This document shows, one piece after another, positions 28,852 to 37,994 of a stretch of 64,000 nt of DNA (the first letter of the stretch is position 1; every line of letters starts with the position of its first letter). The stretch comes from an uncultured Tateyamaria sp. (GTDB lineage: Bacteria > Pseudomonadota > Alphaproteobacteria > Rhodobacterales > Rhodobacteraceae), in contig CAJQRC010000013.1 in NCBI GenBank assembly GCA_905480645.1, positions 1 to 64,000 of the forward strand. The letters are read 5' to 3'. Made by a program: the position numbers and the translations under genes. The notes below the pieces were generated by a model. It was not told the origin of the DNA. It made no database searches and saw only the letters and a list, made by a program, of their open reading frames with translations.

Positions 28852-30414
28852 TTACTTGGAAACGTTCCAGAAGCTTGGCCAAATCAAAGTCTGTTTGCCA
28901 AGACCTTTCAGTTTTGGAGAGGCGATGTTGTACGTATACACGTCGCCTGTCTTCATGGTTGGCACCTGCTCATAGATCAAAGACTGAAGCTCCGCCCAGA
29001 TTTTCTGACGCTCAGCTGGATCAGAAGACGCAGTGAAACGATCTTTCAAGGCTTTCTTTTCAGGAGTTGCCCACCAACCAGGATAATTGTCGTTCATCAC
29101 AGAGATTAGGATTGGATCTGGCACAAAACCATGGTGTGTAAAGAATAAATCCCACTGGTCAGGCTGCGCGCGCTTTTCGATCAGTGTCGCCCAGTCATAA
29201 ACCTGAAGGTCAATGTTGAACCCGGCCTGCGCCAATTGCTTGGTGTAGACGATCGCGCTATCATAGTGGAAAGGATAATTGGTCGAGACCATGAACTTGA
29301 TTGGCTTACCATCGTATCCAGCTTCTTCTGCCATTGTTTTTGCTGCTTCTGCGTCACCACGGCTATAGTTTTCTGTGCCTGCTTTGGAAGCCCAAACACT
29401 GCCTTCTGGGGCAAAAGAACCGTTGGCGCGCCACAAACCTTCAGGGCCGATGGCAACCTGCAAGGCAGGTGTCTTGTCGATGGCCATTTGAATGGCACGG
29501 CGCAGCGCAAAGTTTTCTTTTAATGGACCATCGCTGGAATTCAGAAATACTAAGCCAAATATTGGCCCACCATTGAGCATAGTTTTAACGCCAGAATCTG
29601 CGTCCAAGTCTGCAAATAAATCACCTGGAATGCTTTCGGCGTAGTCATAGTCACCAGCGCGGACACCAGCAACCCGAGTACCTACGTCAGGGACGGGGAT
29701 AAAGCGGAGTGCATCAAAGTCAGCCACGCGTTTACCACCGTAGCCGTCTGCTGCGCCCTCTGGCGATTTGTAGCCGTCAAAGCGCACCAACTCGATGAAA
29801 CGATTTGCTTCCCATGCGTTGAACTTGTAGGGACCTGTACCAATGTATTGGTCAGACGATATTGGTTCCTTTGTAGCCCCTTCCACAACGCTAGCAGGAT
29901 AGATCGCGGGACCACCGTTGATAAAAGCCATCAGATTTTTCCAAGGACCGAAGGGCTCTTTCAGTTTGATAGTGATTTCATAATCACCGCTGGCCTGAAT
30001 GTTTTCGACGTGGTCAAATATCAGGCTACCACGTGAGCCAAATTCGCCCCAACGCTTAAGTGATGCTAAAACATCTGCCGATGTCATAGCCTGACCATTG
30101 TGAAACTTAACATCGTCGCGCAAAGCAATTATGATTGTTTTCCCATCAGCGGATACTGTTTCGCCAGAGGCGAGTAGCGGCACTGGAGCATTTGACGCGT
30201 TGAATGTGTAGAGGCCTTCGAACATATGATGAGCGATTGTGGTTGATAGATCAGAGGTAACAACCTGCTGATCAAGGCTGGGTGGCTCTCCCACAGTCGC
30301 GTAGCGTAACATGTCGCCGGCATATGCCCCACCCGCCAACGCCAACAACGCCCCAGCTGTCAGCGCGGATTTCATCCAAGTCTTTAGTTTCATATCATTC
30401 TCCTTCGTTATCAT
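28852..30414 (-). CDS. dppA: ABC substrate-binding protein family 5 (DppA/OppA-like)
   Basis: LRYATVGEPPSLDQQVVTSDLSTTIAHHMFEGLYT; IIIALRDDVKFHNGQAMTSADV. Confidence 0.92.
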   Translation of the reverse strand: MITKENDMKLKTWMKSALTAGALLALAGGAYAGDMLRYATVGEPPSLDQQVVTSDLSTTIAHHMFEGLYTFNASNAPVPLLASGETVSADGKTIIIALRDDVKFHNGQAMTSADVLASLKRWGEFGSRGSLIFDHVENIQASGDYEITIKLKEPFGPWKNLMAFINGGPAIYPASVVEGATKEPISSDQYIGTGPYKFNAWEANRFIELVRFDGYKSPEGAADGYGGKRVADFDALRFIPVPDVGTRVAGVRAGDYDYAESIPGDLFADLDADSGVKTMLNGGPIFGLVFLNSSDGPLKENFALRRAIQMAIDKTPALQVAIGPEGLWRANGSFAPEGSVWASKAGTENYSRGDAEAAKTMAEEAGYDGKPIKFMVSTNYPFHYDSAIVYTKQLAQAGFNIDLQVYDWATLIEKRAQPDQWDLFFTHHGFVPDPILISVMNDNYPGWWATPEKKALKDRFTASSDPAERQKIWAELQSLIYEQVPTMKTGDVYTYNIASPKLKGLGKQTLIWPSFWNVSK

Positions 30415-30436
30415 GTTTCAGGATAATTCTATTTAT

Positions 30437-30453
30437 ATGTAAATTTCTTACAT
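30437..30453. promoter_or_regulatory. Inverted repeat ATGTAA-N5-TTACAT, candidate RpiR-family operator 1
   Basis: ATGTAAATTTCTTACAT. Confidence 0.6.
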
Positions 30454-30473
30454 TTTGACTTATATGAGTCAAA
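30454..30473. promoter_or_regulatory. Inverted repeat TTTGACT-N6-AGTCAAA
   Basis: TTTGACTTATATGAGTCAAA, abutting operator 1. Confidence 0.45.
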
Positions 30474-30508
30474 TATTATTTGAATATGTCTATTTTATGG
30501 GTCATAAA

Positions 30509-30525
30509 ATGTAAATTACTTACAT
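30509..30525. promoter_or_regulatory. Inverted repeat ATGTAA-N5-TTACAT, candidate RpiR-family operator 2
   Basis: ATGTAAATTACTTACAT, 14 nt before ridA-like ATG. Confidence 0.6.
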
Positions 30526-30538
30526 AAAGGTTATCAAC

Positions 30539-30937
30539 ATGCCAGTTACTCCAAAGGAAATCATCCGCTTCGATGGCGCAGACGATGCTGCCGGCGGCAC
30601 AGCACGCCCTTTTGCTAAAGCAGTTCGTGCAGGTGATTTTATCTATGTGTCTGGGCAAGTCCCTACAGTTGATGGCGAGGTTGTCACAGGTGGAATTATT
30701 GCACAGTCAGAGGCTGTTATGGCCAACATCATCTCTGTTCTGAAGCTTGCTGATTGCGGCCTAGAGCATGTGGTGCAAGTTGGTGTCTGGCTGGATGATC
30801 CACGAGATTTTACCAGTTTCAATTCAGTCTTCGCTAAATATTTCACCGCATATCCACCCGCACGCGCCACAGTACAAAGTGCACTTATGGTCGACGCAAA
30901 GGTTGAAATGAATGTAGTGGCATACAAACCTCTATAG
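30539..30937 (+). CDS. RidA family (Rid) protein
   Basis: ARPFAKAVRAGDFIYVSGQVPTVDGEVVTGGIIAQSEAVMANIISVLKLADCGLEHVVQVGVWLDDP. Confidence 0.92.
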   Translation: MPVTPKEIIRFDGADDAAGGTARPFAKAVRAGDFIYVSGQVPTVDGEVVTGGIIAQSEAVMANIISVLKLADCGLEHVVQVGVWLDDPRDFTSFNSVFAKYFTAYPPARATVQSALMVDAKVEMNVVAYKPL

Positions 30938-30953
30938 AAAGCTCGCTAAGACA

Positions 30954-31832
30954 ATGTTCGAAGCTATCGACCTCATCTCACATATGCGTACTCTGGAAGG
31001 AAAGTTCCCTAAGCGCGAGCAGTTGGTTTCTGACTTTGTGTTAGCAAACCTTGAGAAAATATCATTTCTTTCACAGAACGAGATTGCGGAGGCTGCTAAG
31101 GTTTCTGTCGCCACGGTAAATCGTTTTTGCACGACAATCGGCTGTGGCGGGTTTCGCGACTTTCAAATTAGGCTTGCTCAAAACGTGGCTGTTAGTTTGC
31201 AATACCTTGGGGGCGCAAGCGTAAATCAATCTGAAACTGGGCAATTGGTAACCCAAGTGTTCAGCACATTGGTTGATACTTTGACGCTGGTTCGCACGCA
31301 ATTGGATGGTCAGGCGATTGAACAAGTTACAGATATACTAGCCGATGCCCGCCGTATTGCATTTCTTGGCTTAGGTGGAGGTTCTGCCAATGTTGCGCGT
31401 GAGGGGGCCAATAGGTTCTTTCGTCTTGGTATCCCAGCAGAGGCACATGCAGATGGTTATCTACAGCGCATGCTATCCTCGACCTTGATCGAAGGTGATG
31501 TGTTGGTAGCAATTTCGTCAAGTGGTCAACCTGCTGAGCTTTTGGATAGTGTTGCTATTGCCAAGCAATACGGCGCTACTACGATCAGCTTGACTAAAAC
31601 TGGCTCAGATCTTGCAAAACTGGCAGACATCTCAATCCAGATCGATATTCCCGAAGATCAGGACATTTATAAACCCTCAGCATCACGTCTTGTCTACATA
31701 GCAATTGTTGATGTTTTAGCTGCTGGTGCTGCGAGAAAACAGCCAGAAAGGGTTAAAGAAAACTTGCGACGCATCCGAACCTCATTGTTGCCATTGACCA
31801 AAGACTCTGGACCTAAACCAATCGGAGATTGA
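30954..31832 (+). CDS. MurR/RpiR family transcriptional regulator
   Basis: N-terminal HTH ISFLSQNEIAEAAKVSVATVNRFCTTIGCGGFRDFQIRLA; SIS domain VLVAISSSGQPAELLDSVAIAKQYGATTISLT. Confidence 0.92.
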   Translation: MFEAIDLISHMRTLEGKFPKREQLVSDFVLANLEKISFLSQNEIAEAAKVSVATVNRFCTTIGCGGFRDFQIRLAQNVAVSLQYLGGASVNQSETGQLVTQVFSTLVDTLTLVRTQLDGQAIEQVTDILADARRIAFLGLGGGSANVAREGANRFFRLGIPAEAHADGYLQRMLSSTLIEGDVLVAISSSGQPAELLDSVAIAKQYGATTISLTKTGSDLAKLADISIQIDIPEDQDIYKPSASRLVYIAIVDVLAAGAARKQPERVKENLRRIRTSLLPLTKDSGPKPIGD

Positions 31833-32151
31833 TTGGTTCAGCCCTACTGATAAGATCAAGCATTGGAGTTTTGGTATTGCATAAATCTATGCACTTAATA
31901 ATTGATGCCACTCGGCAAGAGCAGTTGAAATTTTTTAGCTTATGATTAGCGTGTGAACAGATTTGGGCCATTCGACAGAATTAGCTCCATGAAGCTATTT
32001 TTCCAACACTAAAGCCCTCAGGTTCGATCTGCACAGCCCCCGTATTGGTTTGTGTCCTGAGTGAGATAGTGCTGCGACGTCGGGCCATTGGTTCGTTCTC
32101 TAGACTGTTAACCCTTTTAACCCAAATGGCTACCATTAATGATATTGGAGT

Positions 32152-32306
32152 ATGCCAGCCTGTCTTGAGAGTATTTTTGAGCTGGCTGAAGGCACAATAA
32201 TGGGATTAGAAAGCCGCGAGTTGCCAATATATGGGATGCAGATTCATTTGGATCTATCGCATCGGAACACGGCGGCGCATTTATTAAAGAACGTCTTTAT
32301 CTCGCA
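32152..32306 (+). pseudogene. Fragment of TrpG/PabA-type glutamine amidotransferase, frameshifted
   Basis: MPACLESIFELAEGTIMGLESRELPIYGMQIH then, after a frame change near 32250, SIASEHGGAFIKERL; together resembles ...DGTIMGxxHRELPIxGVQFHPESIxSEHG.... Confidence 0.6.
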
Positions 32307-33236
32307 TTAGGAAGACCGCTTTACTACGATGAAGACGCCTACCGCTGAAAGCGCAAAGCCCGCTAAAGCGAGTTTAGTGATCGTCTCGTCAAGAACAGTC
32401 CATGCTATAACCATTGCAAGCGGTGGGACTAGATAGAGTAATGACGATATGCTTGTAGCATCTCCCCGCTGTAGAAGAGCCATATAAATGCCTACAGAGA
32501 CGATGGAGTTAGCGATCACTAGGTATGCTAAAGAAATTATTAGTTCTGGATGCCAAATTATAACCATATTCTCGGTCATGATGGCAACTGGCATAAGAAA
32601 GACGAAGCCGACAATGTATTGCACAAAGCCACCAATCATGGGATCAGTTTTCATCCCGTGCCACTTTTCAAAAAGTGTCGCAAGTGTGATCCCAGTCAGT
32701 GCACTTAATGCGAGACAAACCGCCGTCCAAGGGCTTGGTCCGAGTGAGTTGCCTGACATGACCACCAGAGCCACGCCAATAAATCCAATAATTAGACCGG
32801 CCCAAAGATGCCTTCCACCACGGCTACCAATGACGGCTGGTCCCAGCGCCGCAACCAGTATCGGTTGAAGCGACATGATAACCGCAGCCGTTCCAGCATT
32901 TATGCCTTTTTTAAATGCTAAATAGCTCAAACCAAAATATACGCACTGCATCAGGAAGCCAGTTATCATTAAAACTAACCAGTACTTAACAGTGGTCGGC
33001 CAAGGTCTAGAAAATAAAAAAATAATTGGTAATAGTAAGCACACCGCAATGCCATATCGAACCGCCAGCATTGTCATTGGTTCGATATATGTCAGACCAA
33101 GTTTTGCAAAGGTATAACCACCAGACCAAAATACGACAAAAATGAATGGTGCTAATCGCCAGAAATACTTTGTTATCATTTTTTCCATTTCTATTGGGAA
33201 CCACCCCATATTTCTGGGTACCAAGTTAAACCACAA
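32307..33236 (-). CDS. DMT superfamily (EamA) transporter
   Basis: About 10 hydrophobic segments; repeated EamA pattern (TAAVIMSLQPILVAALGPAVIG; SLLYLVPPLAMVIAWTVLDETI). Confidence 0.88.
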   Translation of the reverse strand: MWFNLVPRNMGWFPIEMEKMITKYFWRLAPFIFVVFWSGGYTFAKLGLTYIEPMTMLAVRYGIAVCLLLPIIFLFSRPWPTTVKYWLVLMITGFLMQCVYFGLSYLAFKKGINAGTAAVIMSLQPILVAALGPAVIGSRGGRHLWAGLIIGFIGVALVVMSGNSLGPSPWTAVCLALSALTGITLATLFEKWHGMKTDPMIGGFVQYIVGFVFLMPVAIMTENMVIIWHPELIISLAYLVIANSIVSVGIYMALLQRGDATSISSLLYLVPPLAMVIAWTVLDETITKLALAGFALSAVGVFIVVKRSS

Positions 33237-33451
33237 GTTTTTCCGGATGCTTTGCTTAAGCTTGGATAATAGCGGAGTGTTGACGGCAAAAGAAGAATAT
33301 TACCGCTTAAATTGCGGAAGCAGGCATTTTTTTCCAAGTATTACGGGCTGCTATGCAGATGAAATGGGTGTGTAAAGCGAGATGTGAAAAGTCTACCTAC
33401 ACGAAGAGAACTGCCGCGACAGCGGCGAAGGGCATCTAAAGTTGTGGCAAC

Positions 33452-33607
33452 AGGGGCGATCTGGCTATTATACTGGTGGAGCAAAACTTTGAATTTGCCT
33501 ACCTCACCTCTGACCACTTCCACATCATGCAACGCGGGCAGATCACGAAATCGATCCGAAAGACTAAAGCGCAAAGGGGCGCACTCTTGGATGCACTCGC
33601 GCTCTAA
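33452..33607 (+). pseudogene. C-terminal fragment of UrtE/LivF-like ABC ATPase
   Basis: Reading through 33455: GDLAIILVEQNFEFAYLTSDHFHIMQRGQITKSIRKTKAQRGALLDALAL*; no Walker A, signature or Walker B upstream. Confidence 0.5.
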
Positions 33608-33888
33608 GTTATCTGTTTGTTTTAAAGTGTTACTGAGAATGGTTTGTTCGTATTTAGGTCAAGGAATTTTGCATTAATTACAGTTGAACCAAGCTCTTTG
33701 ATAAGGAATCGAACCTCTGCACATTGCGGCGGTAAAACTGGTATAAAAATTTGATGCAGGACGATGCAAAGGGCAAGCTCGGACGCTTCCTAACCTAACT
33801 TCGGAGTGCACAAACTTTTAAAGTTGCTGAGTTTATTGCCGTCTGCCAGAGCAAAACTATCTCGTCTGTATACAGGGAGATCAACGCC

Positions 33889-34278
33889 ATGCAGTTATTA
33901 TCAATCCTAACCGTCGCCTCACTTTTTGGTGGCATGTTCTTATTTGCGTCTGGCTTTGGCACACTGGCTTTTAAGTTGCTCGATAAAACGGCGGCGCGCG
34001 CCCTGATTAGAAACACATTTCCCTACTTTTACTTATACGTCTTAATAAATTCGGCGCTTGCTATGATCTTTTGTTACTATGTGGATACCATAGCTTGCGT
34101 TTTGATGGGTGTTGTTTGTGCAACAACAATACCAAATCGCCAGATATTAATGCCTGCTATCAATGAGGCTTCAGATAATGGTTATAAGAAAACTTGGGGC
34201 AAGCTTCATGGGCTTTCCATTTTGGTAACGCTTGCTCATATTTTCATTGCAGGAGCAGCATTAAATTTCTTGCTGTAG
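33889..34278 (+). CDS. Small membrane protein, DUF4149-like
   Basis: 129 aa, four hydrophobic segments; IPNRQILMPAINEASD...KKTWGKLHGLSILV pattern. Confidence 0.6.
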   Translation: MQLLSILTVASLFGGMFLFASGFGTLAFKLLDKTAARALIRNTFPYFYLYVLINSALAMIFCYYVDTIACVLMGVVCATTIPNRQILMPAINEASDNGYKKTWGKLHGLSILVTLAHIFIAGAALNFLL

Positions 34279-34315
34279 TCTTTAATTAATTCGCTATTTT
34301 CAAATCAAAGCACTT

Positions 34316-35398
34316 TCAAACTGTGGGGAGTGCAACTTTCGTCTCGGCATCAAACAGATGCACATGTTCAATCATCGGGTTTAACTTAAGCTCGTCATTG
34401 GGCTTCCAATCAAGACGTTGATGGGCAATCGCGCATATTTCATGTCCGGCCAATGTGGCGTAAAGGTGAATTTCTGGGCCGGTTGGTTCAACAACTGTCA
34501 CTGTTGCAGACAGGCCACTGCCCTGCATCGACGCTTGCAAATGTTCTGGCCTTATCCCGTAGAGCACCTTTTGACCAACCGCCGCTTTACTGTCCTGTGG
34601 CACCTCACAGGTAACTTCGCCGGTCTGAAACATTTTCCCACTCGCACCTTGCACAATTTCGCCTGTTAAAAGGTTCATGCCTGGCGATCCAATAAACTGT
34701 GCCACGAACAGATTGTAGGGGTTGTCATAAATCTCAAGCGGCGTGCCGATCTGTTCAATCACCCCATCACGCATGATAACAACCTGATCGGCCATGGTCA
34801 TCGCCTCGATCTGGTCATGGGTGACATAGACCGTCGTGGTTTTTAGTCGCTGATGCAGTTCTTTGATCTCTTTGCGCGTTTGTACCCGCAATTTAGCATC
34901 AAGGTTGGACAATGGCTCGTCGAACAAAAACACTTCAGGGTTGCGAACAATCGCTCGGCCCATTGCCACGCGCTGGCGTTGGCCGCCGGACAGCTCTTTC
35001 GGGAAACGGTCGAGATACGGCTCAAGGCTCAGTATTGATGCCGCCCAGTTCACGCGTTTATTAACCTCCGCCTGTGCAGTCTTTCTCAGCCGCATAGAAA
35101 AAGCCATATTTTCGCGTACGCTCATGTGAGCGTAAAGCGCATAATTTTGAAATACCATGGCAATATTTCGGTCTTTTGGATGCATATCATTGACGCGTTG
35201 TTCACCAATCGCAATATCTCCCGAAGTCACCGTTTCAAGCCCGGCGATCATCCGCAAAAGTGTTGATTTTCCACAACCCGAGGGTCCAAGAAGCACTACA
35301 AATTTGCCGTCCTCAACAGCGAGGTCGATACCATGCAAGACCTCAAGGCTGCCGTATCGCTTTACCAGATTCTGAATTGTGACTGAGCCCATGGTCAT
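34316..35398 (-). CDS. Sugar/polyol ABC ATP-binding protein (UgpC/MalK type)
   Basis: LLGPSGCGKSTLLRMIAGLE; LSGGQRQRVAMGRAIVRNPEVFLFDEPLSNLDAKLR; start at MTMGSVTIQ with GAAGAG RBS. Confidence 0.92.
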   Translation of the reverse strand: MTMGSVTIQNLVKRYGSLEVLHGIDLAVEDGKFVVLLGPSGCGKSTLLRMIAGLETVTSGDIAIGEQRVNDMHPKDRNIAMVFQNYALYAHMSVRENMAFSMRLRKTAQAEVNKRVNWAASILSLEPYLDRFPKELSGGQRQRVAMGRAIVRNPEVFLFDEPLSNLDAKLRVQTRKEIKELHQRLKTTTVYVTHDQIEAMTMADQVVIMRDGVIEQIGTPLEIYDNPYNLFVAQFIGSPGMNLLTGEIVQGASGKMFQTGEVTCEVPQDSKAAVGQKVLYGIRPEHLQASMQGSGLSATVTVVEPTGPEIHLYATLAGHEICAIAHQRLDWKPNDELKLNPMIEHVHLFDAETKVALPTV

Positions 35399-35483
35399 AT
35401 TCTCTTCTATAAACTTTGTGGTGGAAACACCCCACCCGGCTTTCACAGTGCGGACACCCAAAGTGCCTGATACACAAGATCGT

Positions 35484-35511
35484 AACCACCCGGACATTGG
35501 CCCGGATGGTT
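35484..35511 (-). terminator. Hairpin directly downstream of SBP gene
   Basis: Minus strand AACCATCCGG-N8-CCGGGTGGTT, 10 pairs, one wobble. Confidence 0.6.
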
Positions 35512-35528
35512 TTATGAAAGACCTGTTT

Positions 35529-37052
35529 CTAGATCAAATCGGCTTCTTCGACCTTGGCATCAACCAGTTTGGCAATCTGGTCCATGCACGCTTTGGCATC
35601 GCCATTGTAATCCTGACCAGTCACCAATTTACCAAGTTCGGTCGGGATTTCATTATTTGCAACTCCCGCCCAGATAGGCAGATCAGGCTCGGATGCCATC
35701 ACATTATCGATGGTCCAGCGCACCGTATCAAGGTGACGTGTGGTGCCACCACCGACGCGGTCTTTGCGCTCAACAATCCGCGGATCAGTGTAAGACGAGT
35801 TCCTCATCGGTGCAAAACCACCTGCCAAAGTACAACGGGTCATGATATCCTTGGAACAAGCCCACTGCAGGAATAACCATGCAGCATCGACGTTCTTGGA
35901 ATATTTTGACAGAGCGATACTTGATCCACCTTGATGACCCCAGTTAGGAATCTCACCAAAGCCAACATCATCCCGTCCACGCAGCGAATGTGGACCCTGC
36001 AACGGATGCGCCATTTCCCAAAGGCCTTTGACCTTTGAATCATCCGCATTCCAACCTGGGAAGAATTCTGCCCAAGACTGACAAAGGGCAATCTGCCCAG
36101 ATGCACCCATCTGCCACTGACCATCCCAAGTTGATGCCACAGAGTTAGGTGGAGAGTTGCGGAGCATCTCTTGATACCATTGCAAACCTTCAACCCCCTC
36201 AGCATCGTTGCCCGAGAATTTTTTATCGGCACCAAAAATTGAACCACCATGCCCCCAGACAGCCTGAGTCCAGTCACATTCTAGAGAATAATGTCCGGAT
36301 TTAGCCTGACAGCCCGTACCAAAGATGCCGTTTTCTTTTTCAGCAGCTGTGATCATTTGCACCGCAGCGGTAAAGTCATCATAAGTTTTTGGAACGGCAA
36401 TACCGTGCTTTTCAAGCAAGTCCTTGCGGTACATCAGCGTAAAGATCGGGATGTCGAATGGCAGGCCGACCCATTTGTTGTCATACTCGCAAATGCCTTC
36501 AACAAGCGGTTTCGAGAAGTCGTCAAAATCGAAGCCTGGCATGGCAAGGTCTGGTTTGTCTTTATAATACTGCACCGGGTCGATGGTGTCGCGCGAGAAT
36601 GTCGACGTCCATGCCTGATCCAGATAATAAATATCGTAGGTCCCAAGCTGGCCCTGAACATCCTGTGTCGCCTTAGCAAGAACCTGCTCAAGCGGTACAA
36701 TTTCGATTTCAACATTGATGCCCGTCAGCTCGGTAAACTCAGCCTTGAGCGTATCCAAAACAACAGTGGGCGGTGTAGCCTCAGAAGTATAGCGGATTGT
36801 TGTCCCGGCAAAAGGTTTACCGGCCTCCCTGAGAAAGTTCGCAACATCTTCTGGCGTGTTATTCTCAGCGGCATGCGCCATGTTGCCTCGGAAAGGACGT
36901 GCTCCACCCAAAACACCGGTTGCAAAAGCTGACATACCGATGCCTGCTATCCCCATTTTACTTAGGAAATCACGTTTAGAAATCTTTCGTTTCGTGAACG
37001 CATTTGCCGTGTCGATGATAAAATTTTGTTTGTCATAATTCTTAAAGCTCAT
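35529..37052 (-). CDS. ABC substrate-binding protein (family 1), Tat-like leader
   Basis: ISKRDFLSKMGIAGIGMSAFATGVLGG leader; sits between sugar ABC ATPase and permeases. Confidence 0.88.
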   Translation of the reverse strand: MSFKNYDKQNFIIDTANAFTKRKISKRDFLSKMGIAGIGMSAFATGVLGGARPFRGNMAHAAENNTPEDVANFLREAGKPFAGTTIRYTSEATPPTVVLDTLKAEFTELTGINVEIEIVPLEQVLAKATQDVQGQLGTYDIYYLDQAWTSTFSRDTIDPVQYYKDKPDLAMPGFDFDDFSKPLVEGICEYDNKWVGLPFDIPIFTLMYRKDLLEKHGIAVPKTYDDFTAAVQMITAAEKENGIFGTGCQAKSGHYSLECDWTQAVWGHGGSIFGADKKFSGNDAEGVEGLQWYQEMLRNSPPNSVASTWDGQWQMGASGQIALCQSWAEFFPGWNADDSKVKGLWEMAHPLQGPHSLRGRDDVGFGEIPNWGHQGGSSIALSKYSKNVDAAWLFLQWACSKDIMTRCTLAGGFAPMRNSSYTDPRIVERKDRVGGGTTRHLDTVRWTIDNVMASEPDLPIWAGVANNEIPTELGKLVTGQDYNGDAKACMDQIAKLVDAKVEEADLI

Positions 37053-37103
37053 GGTCTCTCCTCCACTACTTGAGCGATTATTAATGGGCGTCTTGCGTAC
37101 CCA

Positions 37104-37994
37104 TCAATCCTTTATTGCCCCCATGGTTAGTCCGCGAACCAGGTGACGTTGAACCAACAGAATAAAGATAAAGCTCGGCAGGATCGCAGACGTGCCGAGC
37201 GCGGAAATATACCCCCACTCAGACCCGGTCGAGGTTACATAAGTCGTTATTTTGACCGGGATTGTCCGGATTGAATTTGTCAAAAACAATGACAGTAGAA
37301 ATTCAGTCCAGGAAAAAATAAAGCACAACACCGCTGTCGCGGCGAGGCCCCCTTTGACCATTGGCAAAATCACCATCCAGAAACACTGAAAGCGCGTCGC
37401 GCCATCAATCATTGCTGCTTGATCGATATCGATCGGAATGTCATCCATAAAGGACTTCAACAGCAGAACTGCGATGGGGATATTAATCAAAGTATGCGCG
37501 ATTATTAGCCCTGTATGGGTATCGCGCAGACCCATATCGTGAAAAATAAAAACCAATGGCACAATAATCGCTACTGGTGGTAAAAATCGTTGTGACAATA
37601 TCCAGTTAAGATATCCCTGACTGCCCCAAAACTGCATGCGAGACAGCCCGAATGACGCCAGAAGTGCTATTATTGTCGTTATCAAAGTCGAGCCTACCGC
37701 CACGATGACTGATGAAACGATCGACGATCGGCCGTCGTATGAATTATTGCCGCTGGTACCCATCAAAGTTTTGCCATCCTCTTTAGAACCGCGCTTTGAA
37801 TATCCCAGAACTGTCACCCGATAATTTTCAAGTGTCGGCTCAAAATCGAACACCACAATACGGTCTTTATCGAACACGGCAGAAATTGGTTTGACGGATG
37901 TCAGCCCCCACCAAGCAATTGGAAATACAAAAATGCCAACGATAAGGATAGATACAAGATAGCGAAGCGTCAGTTTGAATGTTGAGTCATGCAT
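37104..37994 (-). CDS. Carbohydrate ABC permease (MalG type)
   Basis: IDQAAMIDGATRFQCFWMVILPMVKGGLAATAVLCFIFSWTEFLL. Confidence 0.9.
   Translation of the reverse strand: MHDSTFKLTLRYLVSILIVGIFVFPIAWWGLTSVKPISAVFDKDRIVVFDFEPTLENYRVTVLGYSKRGSKEDGKTLMGTSGNNSYDGRSSIVSSVIVAVGSTLITTIIALLASFGLSRMQFWGSQGYLNWILSQRFLPPVAIIVPLVFIFHDMGLRDTHTGLIIAHTLINIPIAVLLLKSFMDDIPIDIDQAAMIDGATRFQCFWMVILPMVKGGLAATAVLCFIFSWTEFLLSLFLTNSIRTIPVKITTYVTSTGSEWGYISALGTSAILPSFIFILLVQRHLVRGLTMGAIKD

Noticed and set aside
34853-35129. Plus-strand ORFs 34853..35038 and 34863..35129, antisense to the ABC ATPase
   Set aside because: Both are antisense translations of the conserved ABC signature/Walker region; such shadow ORFs recur opposite every ATPase in the window.
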